Of a stretch of DNA of 64,000 nt, positions 35,259 through 47,336 are shown one piece after another. A model generated the notes under the pieces. It saw only the letters and a program-made list of their open reading frames with translations, did no database searches and was not told where the DNA came from. Both the position numbers and the translations under genes were made by a program. This DNA is from Scortum barcoo (Eukaryota; Chordata; Actinopteri; Centrarchiformes; Terapontidae). The stretch's first letter is position 1, and every line of letters begins with the position of its first letter. The DNA lies in contig CM041544.1 in assembly GCA_023238725.1 (NCBI GenBank), forward strand, positions 6,282,001 to 6,346,000. Direction: 5' to 3'.

Positions 35259-37254
35259 AAGAATAGAGGCAACAAGAAAAAATTGATTTAGAAATAAAAA
35301 TATAAAATAAAGTAAGACCTTAAAATATAAGTTGACTGGGGTTCTTGATGATTTTGGTGGCCTTCCTCCTACACCGCTGGGTGTAGAGGTCCTCCATGGA
35401 TGGCAGCTCCGTCCTGGTGATGTGCTGGAGCAGCTTTCACCACCCTCTGTAGAGCCTTATGGTTGAGGGCGGTGCAGCTGCTGTACCAGGCAGTGATGCA
35501 GCCAGTCAGGATGCTCTCTATGGTGCACCTGTAGAAGCTGCAGAGTATCCTTGAGTCCATGTTGAGCCTCCACAGCCTGTGGAAGGAAGAAGAGCTGCTG
35601 TCTGGCTGACTTTGTGACAAAGTCAGTGTGGTGAGTCCAGGTCAGGTCCTCGCTGATGTGAACCCCAGAGGAAACCTGAAGCTGTGCTGACTCTCTCCAC
35701 CACTGTAGTCCCGTTGATGGAGAGGGGGGCGTGTTCCTTTCTCTGCATCCTCCTGAGGTCCACTATCAGCTCCTTAGTTTTGCTGACTTTGAGATGGAGG
35801 TTGTTGTCCTGGCACCAAGATGTCAGGGCTCTGACCTGACCTCCTCTCTGTAGGCAACCGTCTCATCGTCGCCCGGTGATCAGGACCCAATGACAGTCGT
35901 GTCATCAGCAAATTTGACGATGGTGTAGGAGCTGCGGGTGGCCAGGCAGTCATGCGTGAACAGGGAGTACAGGAGAGGGCTGAGCACACAGCCCTGGGGA
36001 GAGCACTGGTGTTGAGAGTCAGGGTGGAGGATGTGGTGCTGCCCATCCGCACAGCCTGGGGTCTGCCCGTCAGGAAGTTCAGGATCCAGTCACAGAGGGA
36101 GGTGTTGAGACTGAGGTCTCTGAGATTGGTGACGAGCTTGGAGAGCACGATGGTGTTGAACGCTAAACTTTAGTCAATGAACAGCATTCTCAAATATGTG
36201 TCCTTCTGGTCCATGTGGGAGAGGGCAGTGTGGAGGGTGAGGGCGCGGCATCTTCAGTTGACCTATTGGGCCTGTAGGCAAACTGAAGTGGGTCCAGTGA
36301 GTCCGGGAGGGAGGAGGTGATGAGGTGATTTGACTAACCGCTCAAAGCACTTCATGATGGTGGAGGTGAGAGCTACTGGGCAGTAGTCATTCAGGCAGAG
36401 GATTTTGGTTTTCTTGGGGACAGGGACAATGATGGTCTCCTTGAAAGCATGTGGGGACTACAGACTGGAGCAGTGACACGTTGAAAATGTCTGCAAAGGA
36501 CGTCTGCCAGCTGGTCTGCACACACCTTGAGAGCTCGGCCGGGGATGCCGTCAGGTCCAGGAGCCTTAAGTGTGTTAATCTGTTTTAAAGTTCTACACGT
36601 GTGCCCTGGATATCACAGATGGGCAGTGGTCCTCCTGAGCCTTTTGCACCTTCCACAGCTGGAGAGGTGCTCTCAAAGCGGGCATAAAAAGTGTTCAGCT
36701 CATCAGACAGAGATGCAGACATCACCTCACCACTGCTGATCTTCTTTTTGTAGTCCATGAGAGTTTTTAATCCAGCCCACATGCTCCTGGTGTTTGAGCC
36801 GGATTTCTCTGTTAACCCAGAGCTTCTGATTCGGGAATGTCCATATAGTAATCCTTGGTACGATGTCATCGATGCATTTACCGATGTATGACCGCGTCCG
36901 TGTATGTGATTATGTCTGTGTCCTTAAACACACACCACTCCATTGTGCTGAAGCAGTCAGTCGTGCATAGCCGAGTCTGATTGGTCGGACCACTGCTGAA
37001 TGGTCCGCATCACCGGTCCGTCATGCTTCAATTTCTGCCTATAGGAAGGCAGCAGCAGAACTGAGGCGTGGTCACATTTTGCCGTGTAAGGGGTGTAAAC
37101 ATGATCGACTGTGTTCTCACCATGCGTTGATCCGCATGCTCATGTGTTTGTGATATCTCAGCAGGACTTTCCTCAGGTTGGCGTTGTTAAAGTCCCCGGT
37201 TACAATAAACGCAGCCTCCGGCCTTGAGGTCTCTGTCCTGTCAACTCCATACAG
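35173..37254 (-). mobile_element. 5'-truncated LINE (jockey/CR1-like) insertion, unit 1
   Basis: An 18-bp target duplication CTATTTCTGCCTGTCAAT flanks it (35155-35172 and 37255-37272). Read on the minus strand it starts in the endonuclease end (GDFNNANLRKVL, about 37190) and runs through the linker and reverse transcriptase. RT parts include LCDWILNFLTGRPQAVRMG and the C-terminal ILCSFYRCTIESILTGCITAWY, followed by a short AT-rich 3' UTR and TA tail. Many small indels break every frame. The same insertion with the same duplication is at 47263-49324, so it predates the tandem duplication. Confidence 0.88.
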
Positions 37255-37960
37255 CTATTTCTGCCTGTCAATTCCCTCGGACAGATTCCAGCCAGCTTCC
37301 ACCTCCAACTTTAGATTCTGGTTGACAGCTGTAACCAAAGCCTCCACCTACTGTAGCCAAAAGTCTCCACCTACAACTCCTGCCTTCAACCTACTGCTCT
37401 TGCCTCCACTTGCTGCTTCCAGCTCCTCCACCTGCAGTCTAAACCTCCACAGCTGCAGCTCAAACCTCCACCAACAGCCTACTGAAGCTCCTACCTCCAG
37501 CCTTCACCAGTAATGTACAGCCTCCGTCTACACCATCAGATTCTAACAAACAGCTGTATCCTGAGGCTCCACCTCCAACTGCATGTAACCTGCCCTTTCC
37601 AGCAACCTGCAAACATCACTTCCACTGACAAGAAAACTTTGGCCTGAACCTCCACCTACAACTCCTGCCTTTAGCCTCAACAAGACATCTGTAGTCACCA
37701 ACTCCATCTGCTGAGTTTTCAGACACATGAAGCCCAAACCCCCGCCTGCAACCTCTGTCAATCCACCAGCCTCCACTTGCCCGTTCTGGTACACTGTAGC
37801 AAACAACAGTCCCATTACTTTCCTATAACTACCGTTATAGACGACATCTCTTCCTGCAGAATTCAAACAGATGAAAACAACATGCAGTACCAAGCCCCTG
37901 ACCATAGTCTTTGGCACCAACCTCCAGCAAGCTGAAACCCCAATTTTGTCAGTATGTATA
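37255..37960. repeat. Degenerate CCTCCACCT minisatellite, right part
   Basis: Continuation of the tract at 34790-35172. Its 111-codon Ser/Pro frame (37178-37513) is a by-product of the repeat. Confidence 0.7.
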
Positions 37961-39347
37961 AAAGATTAGGAGGTGCAACACTAAATGAAAACTGTGCGAC
38001 CCCCAAAAATCTCAGAGAACATCACACAACATTTCCAACCACGCTCCCGTAAAAAGACTGCCAGCTAATTCGCTCTGTTTTTGTCAGTGTTGCTCAATAA
38101 AGTCCATCAATCTATGCAGTCATCAGATCAGTCATCAGTCCTTCATATTTCAGATCTTAGAGGTTTTGTGTCATTTGAATGCGGTTTTCTCTTCAGACTT
38201 TTATAATAATTCTTGCAGTTTCCCAGCAGCTTTCTCATCTTATTAGTTTTAAACAGGAATATTAAATTACATTTAAACTTATAAGGACTAATGGTCAAGA
38301 TGAATTTGCTTTTGTTATCTTAAAACAAAGGGTTGATGAAATGAACACTGTAACATGTTGATGCTACACAACACAGAACATATACACAGTTATTTAAAAT
38401 GAAGACAACATTACAGTGAAAGAATGAATGCACAACACTGTGACAAGATCAATTAATTTTCTGTTTTAAAGACAAAACTTAAGACTTGCTGGAACTTACA
38501 ACTGAAATTTTCAGAATTTATAGTAAAAATTTCAGTTCTAGCAACAAACTGAGCCAGTCCTCACACCAAACATGAATTTATCTTGTTTTGATTGAGGACA
38601 AAGTGAGAAAGATGAACTGCATTTGTCAGTTTTTTCCCCACTATTTCAGAAAGTATGTGCTGATTAAAGGTGATAATAATCACTCACAGTTGTTTAGAAA
38701 GGTTTTTAACTTCTTGGTACATTTCTTTAGTTCTCTATCATTCATATCTCTCAGATGAGTCACATGGTCCTCTCTGTGATTGAGATCCAAACATTACAAA
38801 TCATGATGGATGAAGGAAAGATCATCTGCGCACAATCCTGTTTTCAATTACTATAGAAGAAAAACATTTTTCAGACTATATCTCAAGGATGAGACTTTGA
38901 ACAGTTCACAGTTTGGATGGATGTCATTTACTTGTTCCCTGTAAATAAAATGGGCACAAAGTATTAAAGTAATACTGTGATTATTTTTATCAGCTCCACA
39001 ATATTGTGAAAGTATTACCCTGCAATATATTGTGCCACATAATATTGTTAAATCTCAAGTGAAAATGTAACATTTCTCTGTATCAGACCTGCACAGTCTT
39101 TTTAAGGACACGTGATAAAAAGTAGTTCTCTTTACTGAAAGAAGGCTTGATCAGTGAGGAGCTTCAGGAAACAAACAGTGATCAGCCTCCATCTGTCCAC
39201 TGACTATGTATAAAGATATATTACAATATATCTCTTCTATTACATATATATCTATAATATAACATGTACACAGGCTGTGATGTTGATCATCATGAAATTG
39301 ACCTGTCATAATGCAACTTCGCCACTAGATGTCACTATAACTTTTCA
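37961..39347. other. Noncoding flank and conserved 5' region of 7SL copy 3
   Basis: No gene. From about 38420 it matches 30840 onward (upstream of copy 2) and 50480 onward. The block from 39201 to the CRE, with GACTATGTATAAAGATATAT and GACCTGTCATAATGCAACTT, is common to all 7SL copies. Confidence 0.6.
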
Positions 39348-39356
39348 TGACGTCAC
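39348..39356 (+). promoter_or_regulatory. ATF/CRE box of 7SL copy 3
   Basis: TGACGTCAC at -50 to -42. Confidence 0.8.
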
Positions 39357-39397
39357 GGCGGTCAAAGCCAAAAGCTCCATGAATGAAGAGCTGAGTC

Positions 39398-39695
39398 GCC
39401 GGGTGCGGTGGCGCGCGCCTGTAATCCAAGCTACCGGGAGGCTGAGGCTGGCGGATCGTTTGAGCTCAGGAGCTCTGAGCTGCAGCGGACTATGCCGATC
39501 GGGTGTCCGCACTAAGTTCAGTATCGATATGGTGCTCCTGGGGGAGCCCGGGACCACCAGGTCGTCTAAGGAGGGGTGCACCGGCCCAGGTCGGAAACGG
39601 AGCAGGTCAAAGCCCCCGTGCCGCTCAGTAGTGGGATCGCGCCTGTGAATAGACGCTGTAGTGCAGCCTGAGTAATACAGCGGGACCCAGTCTTT
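39398..39695 (+). ncRNA. rn7sl: 7SL RNA, copy 3
   Basis: 298 nt, A at nt 123 (39520) as in copy 1 and with the type-A 3' flank, but its 5' flank between CRE and start is the copy 2/4 type. It is therefore a mosaic of the two types around an otherwise identical RNA. Confidence 0.95.
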
Positions 39696-39697
39696 TT
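39693..39697 (+). terminator. Pol III terminator T5, 7SL copy 3
   Basis: Five T after CCCAGTC. Confidence 0.85.
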
Positions 39698-41329
39698 ACA
39701 CTCTCTACACTGCGGAAACACACCGGGACACCGCACACACCAGCAACACACACCTCTTTACAGCTCACTGCTGCACACACGCTCAACCTTTCCTCTCCTC
39801 TACCCCTCAAAACACGCACAAAGCTGCTCTGTGTCTTTGTCCTACAGCGCCTCCACCTGGACAACACACACAATGAACAGCACACACACACACACACACA
39901 GTCAGCTCACAGCTTCTTCTCTCACTCACTCAGTAAAGTTTTACACGTTTTTTAAATATGCCATACAGAAGTCATAATAAACAGTAGGCTAAGGTATGAA
40001 TAACAGAACTATTTATTTATCATAAATAACAAAAATTGAACAGTTTAGCATGTAAGACAGCTGTGTAGTGGACACACAATCTGAGCCACTCTGAACACAG
40101 ATAGACATTTGAATAAATCACAGTCTCATTAGAGATACAGCCTGTTTAGTTTAATTTCTTATGCTCTAGTCTGGTAGTCTCTTCCTCCCTAAATAGTCGA
40201 TAGACAGACAGATAAATAGATACTTTGTTCATCCCTGAAGGGAAATTCAACTGTCCATTACCTCATGAAAAACAACCACCACACTTCCACTCATCAATAA
40301 AGAGTATTAAAATAGACTTATAGTAATAAAATAGAAAAAAAATTAAAAATTCAATTAGAATTGCTCATTCCACAGTTCGGCCAAATTGTGGCAGAGGTGG
40401 TGTGTGACGCAGTGATACCTGGATTTGAAGAAATTTCTGTGGATGGCTGCTGCTCGTTCTCATTCACGACATCCTTGTTATCTGCTGCTTTTTTTTCTTT
40501 ACAATGAAAAAGTTTTCAATATTTTAAGTTCTGTTCACTCTGTTCTCTCCGTTACTGTCTGCTCCTGAAGAAATCATGCATATTCTACTTCAAGTCAGAA
40601 AATGAATTTATTTAAACTGAAACACACAGGCTTGATATCACATGCAATTATGTTATCCACTAATGGTATAGCTTTCCCAAAAATGACTCTCGCTATTTGA
40701 AACAGTCGTCAGAAATATTTATTTCAGACACACGTTCAAACAAGACAGCTTGGGGTTGCTGTAACATTTTTTTCCCACTTTTACCAGCGCAGGTAAACGT
40801 TTCCCATACACTGCAAGTCATTATGCTAAGCTAGTGCGCTGTGCTAACTCTATACAACTTACCTATCAATTTCATTTCAACATTTGTAAATAATTAAAGA
40901 CTATCCTTGTTTGCTCCTTAATAGCCCAAATAATCGGTCTTCTAATAGTCCATGAGGGTTCAAGTTTTGAAACTCCAACCCGACAAAGTGATTGACAGCT
41001 CTGGTGGCCAACCAGATTCCAGGAGTAGCCGGTGCCACTCACAACCACCTCAGTGGCCACACCCCTGGTTTTGTAGTATTTATCATCTTAAAGTGAATAT
41101 TACAGTATCCCAAATGATTGCCACGCCTTTCCCATGTAGAGCGCTCCACATGTGATGGTGCTGTCCATCACATGGTTTGATACAGTTTCAGGCCGATGAT
41201 GATGGCGGCTTATTTTGTCAAAACATGATGAGATGTGATTTAACATGTGATCCAGAATCACACGGGATGATTCGCCCAATCCTTTTTTTTTTATAGTCTC
41301 TGGTTGCTGTTGACATCTTTCAGTTGCCA
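39698..41329. other. Type-A 7SL flank and spacer
   Basis: 39900-40405 matches 19880-20290 with an extra ~95 bp after the AAATAAC at 40029 that copy 1 lacks. The rest (40406-41329) has no recognisable gene or element. Confidence 0.6.
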
Positions 41330-42025
41330 GTGAGTGTGTTTACATGCATTTTTCTGAGTCCTGATTCTGATCTTACCTGAGTAGAGAAACCTGGTTATTC
41401 ATCTCCCTCTATACATGATTCTGATATTATTCAAGCTTCAGGGTTCAGAGGTCCTGGGGTGACTGTTGCTCTGGCAGCTGTCGTCCACTAATCGCAGGTT
41501 AAGAGGTTCAGTACCTAGCTCCTGTGGTCCATAAGTCAAAGTGTTCTTGGGCAAGACATTGAACCCAAAATTACTCACAATGGTCAGACCGGCACGCTGC
41601 AGAGGAGCTTACAAAAGAGCGGTGTAAATGAGTCAACATGAATTGTCTGTATGAACTCAGAGGACATAAGAGCAATATTGTGATTTCTAAAGGGTATGAT
41701 ATTTCTTCTTTGAGTACTTTTTTATCAAGACAACAAATGGTCAGATAACTTTGACTGGTTGAAATCAGCCTAAGGTCTACATTCAAAATTCTTTACAAAC
41801 AAGTAAAATCCAAAGGACTCAACAATAACGGAGGCACAGCACAACTACTGCTGCTAAGTAAATAATGACTGATATTTCATTTACCAATCTAGTCTTTTAA
41901 TAGATTTAACCCAGAATCAAGGTTACTAAAGGGAATCATTTTTCTATGTACAGACACCGTAGGTCAAAATGATCTAATTTAATTAATGTGAAAAATGTGT
42001 CTGAAAAGTTAAAATTTGGTTAAGA
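41330..42025 (-). repeat. Inverted partner of the 20.7-21.06 kb repeat, split by a SINE
   Basis: Reverse complement of 20740-21060; the match is interrupted at about 41465-41855. Confidence 0.7.
41466..41855 (+). mobile_element. tRNA-derived-type SINE (teleost)
   Basis: Interrupts an otherwise continuous repeat. It has a B-box-like GGTTCAGTACC near 41507 and the stretch AAGTGTTCTTGGGCAAGACA TTGAACCC at about 41539, a body that I remember from common teleost SINEs. Exact ends and family name are uncertain. Confidence 0.55.
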
Positions 42026-42240
42026 TAAGATCATCTTTTATTGATCCTCACAGTGGGGAAATTTCACTGTTACAGCAGCTCAAAAACAACAATTAAAGAT
42101 AGAGATAGAGATTAAATAATAGAGACAATATAAACACAAAAACAATATGTACAATAAATAGTAATAATAATAAGAAGAAACAGTATTTACATACACAGAC
42201 TCACCCTGTTAGATGTGCAGTGGTGAGGTGTTATTGCACA
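42026..42240. mobile_element. Teleost LINE/SINE 3' tail fragment
   Basis: TTTATTGATCCTCACAGTGG GGAAATTTCACTG followed by an A-rich tail with AATAA repeats is the typical 3' end of abundant fish retroposons. Confidence 0.55.
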
Positions 42241-42282
42241 GGTGTATATGGGCTCATATTTTGAGGGTTAGGGCCTCATTCT

Positions 42283-42347
42283 CGGTGAATCTACAAGAGA
42301 GAAAGCATCACGTCTGAGCGTCTTTATTCATATCTCCCCTTTTCAGG
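42283..42347 (+). repeat. 65-bp direct repeat, copy 1
   Basis: About 61 of 65 bases match 42907-42971 (CGGTGAATCTACAAGAGAGA ... TTTTCAGG). The pair encloses 559 bp of AT-rich DNA. Confidence 0.75.
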
Positions 42348-42906
42348 TACAAAATGAACGATTTTGCTCGTAAACGTTTGCTCGTTTGTTTTGCTTGTAT
42401 TTTCTTGACATGTTGACCGAGTTGAGAGTGTTTTTGAAAAATCAATTTATGTTCAGATTAAAATACTGAAAGCATTTGGAGCAGCTAGTTAGACTGTAAT
42501 CCTTCAGTGGCTATAAGGAAGCGGCATGAAGCTAATTAAAGTGAAACACACTGTGTGCATTTGGCTTGTGTTTAACTCAGTAATATGCATATACAAAGAC
42601 TGCTAAAGCACATGTGTGTATTTAATTGTTATGCTTTGTGTTTGGTTAATTACTGATGTGTTTTGTTTTTAATGCTTACTGTAGCCTAACTGTTTAAGAT
42701 AGGAAATAAGGAGTTTAATATACAGTATTTTTGTTTATTTCTAGTTGTTTTCAGCCTGTACGTATTGGTGTAGCACTTCATAAATACTTACCTATCCAGT
42801 TGAGTAAAAATGAAATGTATAATATTGCATCCTAAATATTGCATTTTGGAAGGAAGTTTTTTGTATATGCATTTGTATTACTTGTATTTTGAAAATAATA
42901 CATTAT

Positions 42907-42971
42907 CGGTGAATCTACAAGAGAGAAAGTATCGCGTCTGAGTGTCTTTATTCATATCTTCCCTTTTCAGG
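42907..42971 (+). repeat. 65-bp direct repeat, copy 2
   Basis: Partner of 42283-42347. Confidence 0.75.
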
Positions 42972-43828
42972 GTGTTACACATACACAGACAACTTCCTGA
43001 ATACATCCACGCATTAACTAACACACATCCAAGCTCATTATGAGGGAGTCCTACCTGAAGAGGGGAGAGTTTGAATGAATGAGGAGCGGACATCACCTCC
43101 CCCTGCTGGAGGCCTCGAGTAACTACAACTCATATCAAGCATTAATGTTGGAATAAGATTTTAAACATAAAACTAAAGAAGATACAAATATACAGAAATA
43201 AAACTGGGTTTTTAGGAAATATTTATAGTCTAGGGCTGAATCTGGTGATATTTTCTGAAGTATTTGTACTCTGTAAACTGAACTTAGCAATATTTTTGTA
43301 CTACTTACTACCTGGAGCCAGCTGGTATTGTTTCCCTCTCATACCTCCTTCTCATTTCTTTTCTATGAATCTAAATAGCTTTGAGAGTATTTTCTGAAGT
43401 ATGTCAAATCTGAGCTGAATTGACAGCATTTGCTGTATTTATTCCTCATCTGAAACTTAGATTGGAAGTATGTTGCTGCACTGGTCCACCTTGTGTAAAA
43501 GACATTTCATGTGGGAGTGACAGCTGATTCCACTGCTGTGTTTTAATGACTGCACTTTTATTTTCCTGAGCCTACAGTCTTTTTAAGGACACGTGATAAA
43601 AAGTAGTTCTCTTTACTGAAAGAAGGCTTGATCAGTGAGGAGCTTCAGGAAACAAACAGTGATCAGCCTCCATCTGTCCACTGACTATGTATAAAGATAT
43701 ATTACAATATATCTCTTCTATTACATATATATCTATAATATAACATGTACACAGGCTGTGATGTTGATCATCATGAAATTGACCTGTCATAATGCAACTT
43801 CGCCACTAGATGTCACTATAACTTTTCA

Positions 43829-43837
43829 TGACGTCAC
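43829..43837 (+). promoter_or_regulatory. ATF/CRE box of 7SL copy 4
   Basis: TGACGTCAC at -50 to -42. Confidence 0.8.
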
Positions 43838-43878
43838 GGCGGTCAAAGCCAAAAGCTCCATGAATGAAGAGCTGAGTC

Positions 43879-44176
43879 GCCGGGTGCGGTGGCGCGCGCC
43901 TGTAATCCAAGCTACCGGGAGGCTGAGGCTGGCGGATCGTTTGAGCTCAGGAGCTCTGAGCTGCAGCGGACTATGCCGATCGGGTGTCCGCACTAAGTTC
44001 GGTATCGATATGGTGCTCCTGGGGGAGCCCGGGACCACCAGGTCGTCTAAGGAGGGGTGCACCGGCCCAGGTCGGAAACGGAGCAGGTCAAAGCCCCCGT
44101 GCCGCTCAGTAGTGGGATCGCGCCTGTGAATAGACGCTGTAGTGCAGCCTGAGTAATACAGCGGGACCCAGTCTTT
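43879..44176 (+). ncRNA. rn7sl: 7SL RNA, copy 4
   Basis: 298 nt, by eye identical to copy 2 throughout (G at nt 123), with the type-B 3' flank. It lies 4,481 bp after copy 3. Confidence 0.95.
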
Positions 44177-44178
44177 TT
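44174..44178 (+). terminator. Pol III terminator T5, 7SL copy 4
   Basis: Five T after CCCAGTC. Confidence 0.85.
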
Positions 44179-44381
44179 ACACTCTCTACACTGCGGAAAC
44201 ACACCGGGACACCGCACACACCAGCAACACACACCTCTTTACAGCTCACTGCTGCACACACGCTCAACCTTTCCTCTCCTCTACCCCTCAAAACACGCAC
44301 AAAGCTGCTCTGTGTCTTTGTCCTACAGCGCCTCCACCTGGACAACACACACAATGAACACACACACACACACACACACAC

Positions 44382-46870
44382 TCACGCAGTCAAGTTGATC
44401 CGCGCGAGAAATTCCTCCACGAATCATCAGCACACACAAAACACAACTTGAGGACTGCAAACTTTCCTCTGTGTGTGATATCAACACTTCACCTGGATTC
44501 AAGTGTGTGTGCTACCTTCACATCGTAAAGGTGTTGCTGCAGATCGTAAATAGAAAATGTAATAATAAGATGATTAAAGTGATCAGCAAACCCACCTGAA
44601 TGTGTTGTTTTTATATCAATGTAAAGAGAGGGAACCTTCTCTTTGTGGACATGGTGAATATGGATGGGACGCTTCAGTGCGCACAGTGACGTCTCTCTTG
44701 TAAATATTGTGAGAATTTGTATTTAACCAGGAGAATTAAACACTTCATGTAATAATAAACATGAAAAATAACTGTGTTGTCATGATTTTGAATGTTTAGT
44801 ATGAATGAAGATGTGTCGACAGCTGTGAGGAGCTGGACTCATCGTGAGGACGCTGCTGTGTCCATCATGGTTTTACAGCTGGGATCTGTGTGTAACAACA
44901 GCACTGTGTGATATGAAGAAGTGACTGAAGGTCAGGGAGCATTAAAGCCTCAGTGATGGTGCTGCAGTGTGAGGAGATTTAAACAGAGCTCATTCATGAA
45001 GTTACCGCTGCTGTGCCACGTGCATAAAATGCGCACAGCGTCTCTTTGAGTTTGGAGACGCACATATCGATCCTGCTGCTGTGTGATGACTACAGGTATT
45101 TAATCCAGTAAAAAAGAAATAAAACTACATATAAACAGTGGAAGAGGAGACAGACATCAGTACTGACTCATTGATTTCCAGACTTCGTCCCATTAAAAGT
45201 TGAATGAAGACATTTGAAGCTGTAATAAAGGCTGATTGTAGAAAAACAGTGGACATACATGAGAGCTGATTCGTGATGTTACAGATGTGCAGGTTTGTTG
45301 GGAGTCAGATGTGGACTTGATCTGAGGCCTTGTGCAGGCTGAGTAGATGAAGCTTTAGATTACAGAGGTGAGATGTGACTGTAAGAAGACATGCGGACAA
45401 AATGGACGTGAAGGATTCCATGGTTGCTATGTTTGGTCTCCATGTGCATCATTTGATAAGATCATCATTTAAACATAAACAAAACCTCTGACCGTGAAGA
45501 AAAGTGTGTGTCCAGTTTCACTTGACAATTTCTGCCAAATGAACGTGTCTGCTGAGGACTTCTTCCATCCTGACAAAGACTAAAGACTCCCAGAGACTGA
45601 CGAAGAGACAAGAAACGGCCATGATGGAAAATGTGAGATTTGAAGACTTTAAAGACTTGTGTGTTTCTCTGAATTTTAGCGTGGAGCCTTTCAGGTCCCT
45701 GAATGTTGACTGATAGATTGCTACCAGGTCTCTGACATGAAGACTGCCCCCATCCCGGGGTCACATGGTACAGGAAATGTATTCAGGAGTAAATCCGGAT
45801 TCATTCATAGCAGGAAAAGAAATAATTTAGTTATTTTATTGTAATTTTAGTTCATTTATTGTAATGATGCACTGATACAGACCAGTGTATGGATCAGTTC
45901 ATGTATTCATTCAAAGAGAGCATGTGTATGAAACAATAAGTTACTAATGATGTAATTTACTATCATATGTATTCAAATCATTTACACCAATATAATATCA
46001 CAGATATCTCACATACACTGTGATATTGTGAATTTACTTCAAGTGTACTCGTAAGTAAAACTGTGAAGTACTTTAATCTGGTAAACAGTATAAAAATGAA
46101 AAAAATAATAATGCCCAGCAGATGTGTGATAGTATATTTTCATACAGTAAAGGGCGACGTAGTGGTTTGTGATCAATTAATGATATTATAAAGGTTTTAA
46201 GTTGGGTCAGAGTGTGTGAGGATCAGAGGCCCACCAGCACATTTTTGTCATTGGGTCCTCTGGCAGGTTAATTTGACCCTTTTTATAGGAAAACTTTAGA
46301 AAACAACAACTCAATGTGTTGAAAGGTTTAAGAGGTCTCCATGCTCATTCCCAGGAAAAGTTCTTTTTTTTCTTTTTAAGTGGAAATGAAATTAACGTTA
46401 TTCATGTCATGTCAGATGTTGTATTTACTGTACTCATGAAGCCTTGTTCTAGTGTGTGTGTGTGTGTTGTAGCAGTGTCATGTCATATTCCAAGAGCACG
46501 ACTAAAGCAGAGGAAGGAGAATCTCTGATAGCCGGGCAAAGAGTGCAAAGAAGCCTGGAGCCTACAGCAGGTGTCTATGCTGCAGAGACGAGCAGGTCAG
46601 ACATTTGTAATGTAATTGCCAAGAACAAAAGAATTAGACAGTTTTACAAAATGACAAGCACACGGTGGGCTATGTTGTTCATACTGAACACTGCTTATTG
46701 GACTTCCACTATAGTAACTTGTTACTATAGTAACTTGTTATTATTAAGTTCCCTTCAGAATTTGGCCAATTTACATATTTATTATATGAAAACGTCAATT
46801 TTCAAGTACAACTTTATTTAAATTCTTCTCTCAGCTGATGATAAAATAAAGTTTGTTTGTCTCAAATTTT
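44382..46870. other. Type-B 7SL flank, unit 2, noncoding
   Basis: Near-identical to 32303-34789. The GT microsatellite at 46452-46467 has about half the units of its partner. Confidence 0.6.
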
Positions 46871-47262
46871 TTGCAAAATGGACAGAATCCAGCTTATGCT
46901 TGAATCCTACAGCCACCATCCTCACCTCCACCTTCAGCTCTGCCAGAAACTTTCCAATTTCCATCCTCCATTGTAGATTCTGGTAGACAGTTGTAACCAC
47001 CTCCACCACCTATAAAACCTGCAGCCACCGCTTCCACCTGTGGTCTAGAACCTCCAGTGCATGCTTGAATCCTGCAGCCACCACCTCCACCTAAAGCCTC
47101 TGCAAAAAACACGCAGTGACCTCCATCTGCAGATTCTGTCAGACAGCTGCATCATCCCTCCACCTCAAACCTACAGATGCTATCTACAGTCACCACCTCC
47201 AACTGCAGTCTAAACCTCCACCTCCTGCTTGAATCCAGCAGCCACTATTTCTGCCTGTCAAT
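46871..47262. repeat. CCACCTCCA minisatellite, unit 2 left part
   Basis: Duplicate of 34790-35172. Confidence 0.7.
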
Positions 47263-47265
47263 ATA

Positions 47266-47336
<71 letters not shown>

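Larger units (their letters stand above)
30170..42964 (+). repeat. Tandem segmental duplication, unit 1 (about 12 kb period)
   Basis: Contains 7SL copies 2 and 3 and a LINE insertion. 30170-30850 matches 42965-43566, and 31510-38800 matches 43573-50880 almost base for base by eye. Distances between equivalent 7SL genes are 12,088 and 12,383 bp. The stretch 30850-31510 is absent from the matching position in unit 2. Confidence 0.85.

Noticed and set aside
37178..37513. Ser/Pro-rich 111-codon frame, repeated at 49248-49583
   Set aside because: Encoded by the degenerate CCTCCACCT tract and the LINE edge; composition follows the repeat.
47261..47333. CRISPR-like or satellite array at the AT and CA tracts
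   Set aside because: Simple dinucleotide repeats without spacers; the genome is eukaryotic.
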